NCBI RefSeq assembly: GCF_900187405.1
Contig: NZ_LT896716.1
Coordinates: forward strand, 3,893,684-3,957,683
DNA: 64,000 nt
Direction: 5' to 3'
Source: Geobacter sp. DSM 9736
GTDB taxonomy: Bacteria; Desulfobacterota; Desulfuromonadia; Geobacterales; Geobacteraceae
Shown: positions 16,441 to 24,240 of the stretch, piece after piece
Position numbering within the stretch: the first letter of the stretch is position 1
How the letters are laid out: each line of letters starts with the position of its first letter
Translations under genes and position numbers: made by a program
The notes under the pieces: model-generated
What the model was told of the DNA's origin: nothing
Database searches by the model: none
Seen by the model: only the letters and a program-made list of their open reading frames with translations

Positions 16441-18228
16441 ATGTCGGGCAAAAAGAGACTGACTGTAAAAAACGTTTCACAAATACTCCTTAAGCGTGGG
16501 CTGATTTCTCAGGAGCAGTACGAGCACATCCTCGTAAAGGGGGAGGCGCAGGCCGCCCGTCTGCAAAATACTCAGGCGGCTGGTTACGCCCGGCGAAGCC
16601 TGCAACTGCCCGATGCCGTTTCTCCTGCAGAAGTGATTTCTTCTTTTAATCTGGAAATCCCCGGCTTGGGCGGGAAAATTCTCACCGAAGACGCGATAAC
16701 CGAGGCTGTTGCCGCTGCGGTGGGATTGGCGTTTGTGAAGATCGATCCGCTCAAGCTCGATCTCGGCATCGTGACGTCCCATGTCTCGCGTCCCTTCGCG
16801 CTGAAGAACCTCATCGTTCCCATTGCTGAAGAGGGGGGGGAAATTACCATAGCAGTCGCCGATCCCTTCAACGACGACATCATCGAAGATCTGTGCAGCG
16901 CGAGGCAGATCAGGGTGCGGCGGGTCCTTACCTCCCGCAGTTCGATTCTGAAGATTGTCCGTGAATTTTTCGGGTTCAGGGCTTCGGTGATTGCTGCCCA
17001 GTCGGAAGTGGTTCCCGGTGCCGACCTGGGGAACCTTGAACAGTTCGTGACCATGAAGGGGGAGCACGAACCGGAGGGGAACGACAGAAACATCGTGAAC
17101 GCCGTGGAGTTCCTCCTTTCCTATGCCTTCGATCAACGCGCCAGCGATATCCACATCGAGCCGAAGCGGGACAGGTCACTCATCCGGCTGAGGGTCGACG
17201 GGGTGCTGCACAATGTCCACACGGTACCGAAGCAACTTCATCCGGCTATCCTGTCCCGGATGAAAATGCTCTCCCGCATGGACCTGGCAGAGAAGCGTAG
17301 GCCTCAGGACGGAAGAATCAAGACCTCACACCAGGGTAAGGAGGTAGAGCTGCGTGTTTCGACCCTTCCGGTGGCATTCGGAGAGAAGCTCGTCGTCAGG
17401 ATCTTCGATCCGGAGGTTCTCATGCAGGACCTTGATCAGATCGGTTTCTACCCGCGGGAGTACCAATTGTACAACTCCTTCATTCGAAAACCGAACGGGA
17501 TAATTCTTGTAACCGGTCCCACCGGCAGCGGTAAAACGACAACCCTCTACTCGTCGTTAAGAGCCCTTTCGTCCCCCGACGTGAATATCGTCACGATCGA
17601 AGATCCTATCGAGATGGTGATGGAGGAGTTCAATCAGGTGGGGGTTCAGCCACATATCGGAGTGACCTTCAGCACCATACTGCGCAACATCCTGCGACAG
17701 GACCCCGATATCATCATGGTGGGGGAGATACGGGATAAAGAGACCGCGGAACATGCCGTGCAGGCCGCGTTGACGGGGCACCTGGTGCTTTCGACCCTCC
17801 ATACCAACGATGCCCCTTCTTCAATTACGAGGCTCCTGGATCTGGGGATTCCGGGTTTTCTTATTTCGTCAACGGTGATCGGCATTGTGGCACAGAGGCT
17901 TCTCCGAAGGATCTGTCCGGCTTGCAAGCGTCAACGTCTGCTAAGTGACGAGGAGGCAGTTTACCTGCAACTGCAGCATAAGCAGGCTGTCTGGTATGGG
18001 GAAGGGTGCGGAGAGTGCCGCGGAACCGGCTATCGCGGAAGAACTGGGATATTTGAGGTCATGGACATGACCGATCAGGTGAGGGGGAGGCTTACGGATA
18101 GTGTGGACCCGGCAGCGCTTCTCGATGTGGCTCTCGGCGAAGGGATGGTGCCGCTGCGGCAGGTGGCGGTGAAGAAGATGCTGGAGGGAATCACGACATA
18201 TGAGGAAGTGGTGACGGTAACCGGCTGA
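16441..18228 (+). CDS. gspE: GspE/PilB-type secretion or pilus assembly ATPase
   Basis: 595 residues from the ATG at 16441 (GGGGGAGAT just before). An N-terminal MshEN/T2SSE-N domain (about 1-150) is followed by the ATPase core: Walker A GPTGSGKTTT, Asp box (TIEDPIEMV), Walker B (IIMVGEIRD) and His box (LVLSTLHTND). A late zinc-binding tetracysteine (CPAC...CGEC) precedes RGTGYRGRTGIFEV, as in GspE and PilB. It powers pseudopilus or pilus assembly at the inner membrane. No other type II secretion or type IV pilus genes are next to it, so the partner machine must be encoded elsewhere; PilB is the alternative name. Confidence 0.9.
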   Translation: MSGKKRLTVKNVSQILLKRGLISQEQYEHILVKGEAQAARLQNTQAAGYARRSLQLPDAVSPAEVISSFNLEIPGLGGKILTEDAITEAVAAAVGLAFVKIDPLKLDLGIVTSHVSRPFALKNLIVPIAEEGGEITIAVADPFNDDIIEDLCSARQIRVRRVLTSRSSILKIVREFFGFRASVIAAQSEVVPGADLGNLEQFVTMKGEHEPEGNDRNIVNAVEFLLSYAFDQRASDIHIEPKRDRSLIRLRVDGVLHNVHTVPKQLHPAILSRMKMLSRMDLAEKRRPQDGRIKTSHQGKEVELRVSTLPVAFGEKLVVRIFDPEVLMQDLDQIGFYPREYQLYNSFIRKPNGIILVTGPTGSGKTTTLYSSLRALSSPDVNIVTIEDPIEMVMEEFNQVGVQPHIGVTFSTILRNILRQDPDIIMVGEIRDKETAEHAVQAALTGHLVLSTLHTNDAPSSITRLLDLGIPGFLISSTVIGIVAQRLLRRICPACKRQRLLSDEEAVYLQLQHKQAVWYGEGCGECRGTGYRGRTGIFEVMDMTDQVRGRLTDSVDPAALLDVALGEGMVPLRQVAVKKMLEGITTYEEVVTVTG

Positions 18229-18231
18229 TGA

Positions 18232-18277
18232 CGTTTTTGCGCATCTTTCCTGTCCCCCCTGAAAGCCTCGAAAAACG
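18232..18277. terminator. Possible weak bidirectional terminator
   Basis: CGTTTTT and AAAAACG form 7-bp arms around a nested CTTTC / GAAAG pair, between the convergent ends of the ATPase gene (18228) and the flavoprotein gene (18297). The stem is AT-rich and the loop long, so strength is doubtful. Confidence 0.3.
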
Positions 18278-18296
18278 GTAGTCTTCACAACCCATG

Positions 18297-19187
18297 CTAC
18301 CTTAGATTTTCCTTGAGAAGAGCCGTATTGATCGCAAATGCGGCTTCTACCCCTTCTGCGGCTGCAACGATTGCCAGTTGCACCGAGCGGGCGGCGTCCC
18401 CTGCGACAAAAAGGCGTGAATGAACCTGCTGGAATTTTGCGGTGTTCACTACCCCTTCCGTAACAGAGCATCGCAGCTTCTCCGCCAGCGGCGATGCCTG
18501 GAACTGGCCGGGGCTGAAAAAGAGTGCGTTTCGAGGAAGTGGTGGAGCGCCTTCAAATTCTATCGCCTCCAGTCTGCCCATCTCCCCCGAAAGACGCGCA
18601 ATCCGCTCGCTCCTGAGGCCGATTCCGTTTCGCTCAAGCCGTGATAGCTGTTCCGGTGGAGGGAGAGGCCCGCCATCGGTGCAGAGAACTATGTCACTGC
18701 TCCACCCGGTCAGCTCCAGGGCGTACTCTGCCCCCTTCGCGCCATCACCATATGCCGCCAGCGGCTGGTCCCGCCTCTCCCATCCGTCGCAGTAAGGGCA
18801 ATGAAACACGCTGCGGCCATAGAAGTCTTCGATCCCCGCAACCGGCGGAAGCAGGTCGATGAGCCCTGTCGCGATGAGCAGGTACCGGGTCGAGAATTGC
18901 TCTCCACTATCGAGCGTCACGCGGTACTGTTCGTCGTTATCTTCCGCATCCACCACCGTGCCGCTGCGATATGAGACGGTCGTATAGCGTTCCAGTTGCT
19001 GACGTCCAATTGAACGCAACTCCAGCGGATCGATTCCGTCACGTGAAAGAAACCCGTGAAGTTCCGAGGATTTCAAGTTCCTTGGTCTTCCGGAGTCGAC
19101 AACGAGGACCCTTCGTCGGCACCTTCCCAGAATAAGGGCCGCGCTCAGCCCCGCTATTCCTCCTCCGGCTACAAGCACGTCGAGCAT
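18297..19187 (-). CDS. Thioredoxin-reductase-like FAD/NAD(P)-dependent oxidoreductase
   Basis: 296 residues. The FAD-binding motif VAGGGIAGLSAALILGR is at the N-terminus, a redox-active CPYC is near residue 133 (FHCPYCDGWE), and the second nucleotide-binding region starts at YGDGAKGAEYALEL. The C-terminal LFVAGDAARSVQLAIVAAAEG is the FAD-contact motif of the TrxR family. It differs from classical TrxB (CATC, GxGxxA in the second domain), so the partner may be a glutaredoxin or thioredoxin-like protein or a small molecule. Monocistronic. Confidence is high for the family and low for the substrate. Confidence 0.85.
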   Translation of the reverse strand: MLDVLVAGGGIAGLSAALILGRCRRRVLVVDSGRPRNLKSSELHGFLSRDGIDPLELRSIGRQQLERYTTVSYRSGTVVDAEDNDEQYRVTLDSGEQFSTRYLLIATGLIDLLPPVAGIEDFYGRSVFHCPYCDGWERRDQPLAAYGDGAKGAEYALELTGWSSDIVLCTDGGPLPPPEQLSRLERNGIGLRSERIARLSGEMGRLEAIEFEGAPPLPRNALFFSPGQFQASPLAEKLRCSVTEGVVNTAKFQQVHSRLFVAGDAARSVQLAIVAAAEGVEAAFAINTALLKENLR

Positions 19188-19370
19188 ACCGGCTCCTCTT
19201 GTCGAAGTGGAAACTTTGTAAAGTGTATCTTCAACTCCATTGGTGGCAACAAGCGGCTGTATAGATCGGTGTCAAATCGAGAATTGCCGTAAAGCTGCCG
19301 ATGTTTGACCCTTGCCGCGAAGCGGGTACACTTTCCTTAGTTCCATTCTTGGGCATTCAGGAGGAGAGTG

Positions 19371-20054
19371 ATGAAGAACGTTGCGTCTTTCTTGGCTTTG
19401 GTTATGCTCCTATCCGTCGCCTCTTCCGGTATCGCATCGCCACTCCGTTCCGGATTTTACGCAGGCGGGTTTCTGGGCGCCTCGGTGCCTGAAAAAAGCG
19501 AAGTCACCACCATTGATTTTTCCGACGACCGGATTTTCGAGGATAGAGTAAGGTGGGACCCCGGTATGTATATCGGCGGCATGGCAGGGTACGATTTCGG
19601 TTATCTGCGCCTTGACGGGGAGCTTTCGTACAGGCATTCGGAGATCGGAGCGGTAACCGATGCGGAAGGCTTTCGCTTTCGCAACCCTGACGGCGACATA
19701 GGTGCGCTTTCCATGATGTTCAGCGGCTTTCTGGATATTCACAACGCGACTGCCGTCACTCCGTATCTCGGCGGTGGTATCGGCTTTTCAGCCTTGCGCC
19801 TGAGCGATACGTTCGGTGTGGACACGAGAGGATCTGTCCAGAGGGTCCTGCTCTACGAGGAAGATGATGATACTGTCTTTGCCTATCAGGCGGGGGCAGG
19901 CTTTCAGATCGCCCTGAACGAACCGTACTCCCTTGACATCGGATACCGGTACTTCGGCACGGATACCGCCCGTTTCGGAAGGGGGACGACGAGTGAGACC
20001 AGCCTTCGCTACAGGAGCCATAACGGGCTTATCGGGTTCAGGGTGGATTTTTAG
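19371..20054 (+). CDS. Outer-membrane beta-barrel protein (OmpA/OprF-like small barrel)
   Basis: 227 residues from the ATG at 19371 (AGGAGGAGAGTG upstream; an overlapping GTG at 19368 is less likely). A signal peptide ends near SGIASPLRSG. The mature protein begins FYAGGFLGASVP and consists of alternating strands ending with LIGFRVDF, a terminal aromatic as expected for BAM-dependent barrels. Size and layout match the small eight-stranded barrels of the outer membrane protein beta-barrel family. No periplasmic domain is present. Role unknown; monocistronic. Confidence 0.85.
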   Translation: MKNVASFLALVMLLSVASSGIASPLRSGFYAGGFLGASVPEKSEVTTIDFSDDRIFEDRVRWDPGMYIGGMAGYDFGYLRLDGELSYRHSEIGAVTDAEGFRFRNPDGDIGALSMMFSGFLDIHNATAVTPYLGGGIGFSALRLSDTFGVDTRGSVQRVLLYEEDDDTVFAYQAGAGFQIALNEPYSLDIGYRYFGTDTARFGRGTTSETSLRYRSHNGLIGFRVDF

Positions 20055-20146
20055 GGATAGGGAGATTCCGGGCTGGCATATCGTTCGGACGACGCCAGCG
20101 GGTTGATTCCCTTCATCAATAAAGACAGGCGATCGGCAGGAATTTT

Positions 20147-21067
20147 TCAGAGCAGGAAAGGTTGTGACTCTTCAGGCTCGCCGATCATTCCGAGGAGTGA
20201 ATCAGCTGTGGGATCGTGCATTTCTCCTCCGGTTAACCGACTGTCGCAGGAGGCGTAGCAGTAAAGGCAGCCGTGAGAGCAGGTGCCATATATGCCGAGA
20301 TCCACACTTCGGGCGCAGCGGCAGTCGGTGCGTTGCCCGCGGTCTTTCGCAGGTGCAAGTTCGATATCGAAGAGCCTCCTGATGAGGTCGACGTCGATGC
20401 AACTTCCCGGTTTTATCCCATAAGAAGTAAGATCAACGGGTTCGGCGCAGGACTGAATCCTCATCCCTTTTTCGACCGCCACCGCAGCGAGGGCTTCGGC
20501 CAGCGCACGTTTTTCGGTTGCGTCCCCTGCCAGAAAATGTACAGGTTCGTCTGCGGCTGCTCTCGCAAGGCGCCTGCCAGCGCTGCGGTAGTTGCGGGCG
20601 AAGCTGACGATCACTGTCGTGACGCTTCCTGCAAGCTTTTCTGCGAGAGTGGCAAACGTACTGACGATTCTGGCCTGGGTAACGGAGGGGGAGAGGAGGA
20701 TCGGGTCGAACCGCCAGATGACCCGATCCGCACCGAGCCGGCGGGCCAGGTGAAGCATAGCGGGAGTGATGGCTCCCGGTCCCGGGACTTTGGGTTCGAA
20801 CATGCGGGGCAGGCCCGTCATCGTCACCTGGAAACAGTAGCGGTATCCGCGGTGGTCGAGTTCATCCAGGCAGGCAATCATGGGGCGGGGGTCCTTGGTC
20901 ACAAGCATCAGGCAGGCGACCATCTCTGGACGGAGCATTACGGTGCTCACCTGCCGAGGGTTGAATGGATTCGGCACCTTCGCGAAACCCGCTCGAAGAC
21001 GGTTCATGAGCCACTGCGAGTAAAAGGCAGGGATGTCGGTGCGGCGGCTTGCGGAGACGATCTGCAT
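20147..21067 (-). CDS. DUF1848 family protein
   Basis: 306 residues from the ATG at 21067; an adjacent TTG at 21070 is an alternative. The opening VSASRRTDIPAFYSQWLMNR is the signature of DUF1848. Near the C-terminus are cysteines of the form DCRCARSVDLGIYGTCSHGCLYCYA, with CxxC-type spacing compatible with an Fe-S cluster related to radical SAM motifs. The enzymatic role of DUF1848 is unknown to me. No operon partner: the neighbours are a barrel gene on the other strand and the M16 pair over 130 bp upstream. Confidence 0.85.
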   Translation of the reverse strand: MQIVSASRRTDIPAFYSQWLMNRLRAGFAKVPNPFNPRQVSTVMLRPEMVACLMLVTKDPRPMIACLDELDHRGYRYCFQVTMTGLPRMFEPKVPGPGAITPAMLHLARRLGADRVIWRFDPILLSPSVTQARIVSTFATLAEKLAGSVTTVIVSFARNYRSAGRRLARAAADEPVHFLAGDATEKRALAEALAAVAVEKGMRIQSCAEPVDLTSYGIKPGSCIDVDLIRRLFDIELAPAKDRGQRTDCRCARSVDLGIYGTCSHGCLYCYASCDSRLTGGEMHDPTADSLLGMIGEPEESQPFLL

Positions 21068-21205
21068 CAAACTGTCCCATTTGGATGGAATCGGACACTG
21101 CCCGTGATGGGTAGCTGCGGAAGCGGCTGGTCCATGTCACGAGCATACACAAGCAGGGGCATGCAGATCAAGGGAAGCGGCACCTGCTGAAATCGCGGGT
21201 GCTCT

Positions 21206-22630
21206 TTACCGTGTCCCGCTGTCTGGCTTGATCTCCCTGACCTCGCCGAATGTGCCGAGCGGCTGGTCGAATTTCTCCCTGCTTCCGACTACCACTACAA
21301 CCAGTTTCTCGGGGTGAAGATACTGCTTTGCCACCCGTTGCACGTCCTCTTTTGTTACGGCAGCTATACGCTGACGGTAATTTTCGAGGTACCCCGGCGG
21401 ATAGCCGTAGTACTCGAGACGTGCCAGCTGGCTTACTACCGCGGCGGTACTGGTAAACCCGAATATGAACGAGTTGATGATCGAGTCTTTTGCGAGCTTG
21501 AGTTCCTGGTCGGAGACCGGCTCCCTTCTCATTCCATCGATGATCTCCTTCATCAGACCGATAGTTTTAGTAGTTGATCCCGCCTTGGTTTCCGTTTCTG
21601 CTTCGAACGTTCCAACAAAGCGCCGCCCGATGTCGAAGTGGCTTCCCACGTTATAGGCGAGTCCCTGGTTGGTGCGGATCTCCGCCATCAGCCTGGAGTT
21701 GAAACCGTTGCTTCCAAGGATTGCGTCCATGACCCTGATCGCATAGAGGTCGGGATTGCTCTTTTCGATACCGAGATGTCCCATCCTGATAACCGACTGG
21801 TTGACACCCTTCTCCACAAGGAGGATCTCCTGCCGTATAGGCAGGGGAGGATCGACCTGCGGAAGCGATACGTCCCGCTTCTGCCATCCCGAAAATGCTT
21901 TGGTGAGTTTTGCCAGCATTTCATTTCGCTCGAAATCGCCTGCTATGGCAAGGATGGTGTTGTTTGGGCGGAAATAGCGGCTGTGGAAGTCCAGGAGGTC
22001 CTGCCGGTTGATTGCGTTCACGGTGGCAACGGTGGGGACTCTGCCGAGGGGGCTACCCTGGTATATCGCCTTTGTCAGTTCACGGTCGGCGAGTTGTTTC
22101 GGGTCGTCATTCTGCCGGCGCAGATATTCCAGCGTCTGCTTGCGAGCCACTTCGAACCGGTCGTCACGGAAGGCAGGCTTCATCAGAAGCTGTGAGTATA
22201 TGTCGAGGGTGCGGTCGAAATTCTTCTTGAGGGAACTCATGGTGCAGGTTCCGGCGTCGGTGGCTATGGCGCATTCCACAGCTGATGCCGTGAACTCGAG
22301 CTCGTCGTCTATTTTTTCAGGAGGCAGTCCTTCGGCTCCGCCGGTCCTGAGGACGTTCCCGGTAATGCCTGCGAGACCCGTCTTTTCAGCAGGTTCGTAC
22401 GCGCTGCCGGTTCCGATGTATCCCGTGACGGTGATGAGAGGAAGCTCCCGATCCTCCATCAGATAGACTGTAAGCCCGTTTTCGAGTACTACCCGTTCAG
22501 CTTTCGGTATCTGGAATTCCAGGGATGGGAAGGCCATGGCTCGCGGGTCTCCAGTTCGCCCATTATGGGCGCATCCGGAGATAAGCGCCAGTGTCAGTAG
22601 TGCCGCTATATGAAAGATACCTCTTCTCAT
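21206..22630 (-). CDS. M16 peptidase-like lipoprotein lacking the zinc-binding motif
   Basis: 474 residues. A signal peptide with lipobox (LISGCAH) places it at the outer or inner membrane. Two M16 halves are recognisable (VLENGLTVYL...; SRYFRPNNTILAIAGDF), but where the HxxEH zinc motif should be the sequence reads TGLAGITGNVL, so it is not catalytic by itself. The start overlaps the stop of the HxxEH-containing M16 gene (ATGA, 22627-22630). Such catalytic/non-catalytic pairs form heterodimers, as in mitochondrial processing peptidase and bacterial PqqF-like pairs. It probably supplies substrate-holding surface in the periplasm. Confidence 0.88.
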   Translation of the reverse strand: MRRGIFHIAALLTLALISGCAHNGRTGDPRAMAFPSLEFQIPKAERVVLENGLTVYLMEDRELPLITVTGYIGTGSAYEPAEKTGLAGITGNVLRTGGAEGLPPEKIDDELEFTASAVECAIATDAGTCTMSSLKKNFDRTLDIYSQLLMKPAFRDDRFEVARKQTLEYLRRQNDDPKQLADRELTKAIYQGSPLGRVPTVATVNAINRQDLLDFHSRYFRPNNTILAIAGDFERNEMLAKLTKAFSGWQKRDVSLPQVDPPLPIRQEILLVEKGVNQSVIRMGHLGIEKSNPDLYAIRVMDAILGSNGFNSRLMAEIRTNQGLAYNVGSHFDIGRRFVGTFEAETETKAGSTTKTIGLMKEIIDGMRREPVSDQELKLAKDSIINSFIFGFTSTAAVVSQLARLEYYGYPPGYLENYRQRIAAVTKEDVQRVAKQYLHPEKLVVVVVGSREKFDQPLGTFGEVREIKPDSGTR

Positions 22631-24120
22631 TTCGTTTCCTCCCGCTTCTTGATGGTGCCGACAGTCCGGTTCTCTTCGGTAAAATAGGTGCGGGCGACCC
22701 GCATGACTTCCTGCGGGGTAACCTTGGCGACCTGCTTTCGACGTTCGATGAAGTTGCGCCAGCTGCCGGTGGTCGCTTCGAAGCTGGTGAGGCGGTACGC
22801 GAGCCCGCCATTGGAGGCCATTGCCCTGATCTCGGTAGCCTCAAGGTTGTTGAAGATTCGCTGCAGGTCCCGCTCGGAGACAGGTTCGGTCTTGAGCCGC
22901 TCAAGCTCGGCGTAGATCGCTTCCTCAACTTCCCGGGCAGTATGCGGGTTGCGCGGGGTCGCGCTGATGATGAATAGGTTCGGGTAGATGGTGCCCGGCA
23001 CCGCGGCTGAAGAGACTTCGGTTGCCAGCTGCTTTTCAAGCACGAGCTTCTGGTAGAGGCGCGAGGTCTTGCCGTGAGTGAGAAGCATGTCGAGAACGTC
23101 GAACACGTAATCGTCGGTTGCGGGCCATGCCGGCTTGTGGAAGCCTATGAAAAGCTCCGGCTCGGCGTCTCCTATCACCTCCGTCCGTCGCTCTCCCACC
23201 TGCGGAGGCTCTTCCACCGCTACCGGAGGAACGGGCACTCCCGGGGGGATTTTGCCGAAATATTTTTCGACCAGAGCAATGGTCTGCTCCGGATCGATGT
23301 CGCCGATAATGGCAACTACTGCATTGACCGGCGCATAATAGGCCCGAAGAAAGCGTTCGGTCTGGGTGAGGGAGAGATTTTCAATTTCCGACATCCATCC
23401 GATGGTGGGTTGCCCGTAGGGGTGGATCACGAAGGCCGCGGCCATGAAATTCTCCCACAGCTTCCCGGCCGGTTCCGCATCGTAGCTGCGCCGGCGTTCT
23501 TCCATTACCACGTTCCGCTCAGTGTAGAACTGGCGCAGTACGGCGTTCTGCATCCTGTCGGATTCCACTGCAGCCCACAATTCAAGCTTGTTGGCCGGCA
23601 GATTCACCATGTACGCTGTGTTGTCCTTTGAGGTGAAGGCATTGAATCCTACTGCGCCGTTCTTGGCGTAGAGCTCAGAATATACGTCCGGCACCACATA
23701 TTTGTCCGCCTCTTCCTGGAGTTTTGCCAGCTTCTCAGAAAGGGCGGCTATCTTTTCCGTATCCGCCTTTTCCCGCTTGAGGCGCTCCGCCATGAGGGCT
23801 TGGGCGGTTTCCTCGATCAGCGGCAAAAATTTCTTTTCGGCATCCCAGTCCTTCGTGCCGAGAGTCTTGGTCCCCTTGAACAGCATGTGCTCCAGGAGGT
23901 GAGCCATGCCATGTTCGTCGCTACGCTCGTTGACGCTTCCAACCTTGAACCTGATCCATGCGGCGACGGTGGGGGCATTGTGCCGTTCCACCATGAGAAT
24001 CTTCATGCCGTTCGCCAGCGTATGCTCACGTACCTTATCTTCGAGCCCGGAGGCCAGAACGACTGTGCTCCAGAGGGGAAGAAGTACGAGCGTCAGCATT
24101 ATGCGAAGATGAAATTTCAT
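22627..24120 (-). CDS. Exported M16 zinc peptidase (catalytic subunit)
   Basis: 497 residues with an N-terminal signal peptide (MKFHLRI... to VVLASG). The inverted zinc motif HLLEH is near residue 76, and a downstream Glu in RNVVMEERRR is the third ligand. Between them is a coiled-coil insertion rich in Lys and Glu (about residues 95-145), seen in a bacterial subset. The second M16 half begins near residue 270. CGAGGGCTCGAC precedes the ATG at 24120. Translationally coupled to the HxxEH-less partner at 21206-22630; together they likely degrade or process periplasmic peptides. Confidence 0.92.
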   Translation of the reverse strand: MKFHLRIMLTLVLLPLWSTVVLASGLEDKVREHTLANGMKILMVERHNAPTVAAWIRFKVGSVNERSDEHGMAHLLEHMLFKGTKTLGTKDWDAEKKFLPLIEETAQALMAERLKREKADTEKIAALSEKLAKLQEEADKYVVPDVYSELYAKNGAVGFNAFTSKDNTAYMVNLPANKLELWAAVESDRMQNAVLRQFYTERNVVMEERRRSYDAEPAGKLWENFMAAAFVIHPYGQPTIGWMSEIENLSLTQTERFLRAYYAPVNAVVAIIGDIDPEQTIALVEKYFGKIPPGVPVPPVAVEEPPQVGERRTEVIGDAEPELFIGFHKPAWPATDDYVFDVLDMLLTHGKTSRLYQKLVLEKQLATEVSSAAVPGTIYPNLFIISATPRNPHTAREVEEAIYAELERLKTEPVSERDLQRIFNNLEATEIRAMASNGGLAYRLTSFEATTGSWRNFIERRKQVAKVTPQEVMRVARTYFTEENRTVGTIKKREETK

Positions 24121-24184
24121 GTCGAGCCCTCGCTTGTGTGTCTGGTTTTTTAATGGGGAGAATTTTACAGCATTCGGCGTGAAA

Positions 24185-24220
24185 GTAAAGGCCTCCGGGC
24201 TTGCACCTGGAGGCCTTTAC
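24185..24220 (-). terminator. Rho-independent terminator of the beta-propeller gene
   Basis: Perfect 12-bp stem GTAAAGGCCTCC / GGAGGCCTTTAC with a 12-nt loop, 20 bp after the stop codon of the 1672-residue protein gene and ahead of the M16 genes on the same strand. The T-tract on the minus side is short (TTTCAC). Confidence 0.7.
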
Positions 24221-24240
24221 TTTGCCGTTATCGGAATCGG

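Noticed and set aside
19188..19370. Possible c-di-GMP riboswitch-like pairing (GCCG...AGC...CCGATG) ahead of the barrel gene
   Set aside because: The conserved GEMM core and tetraloop receptor could not be found on inspection.
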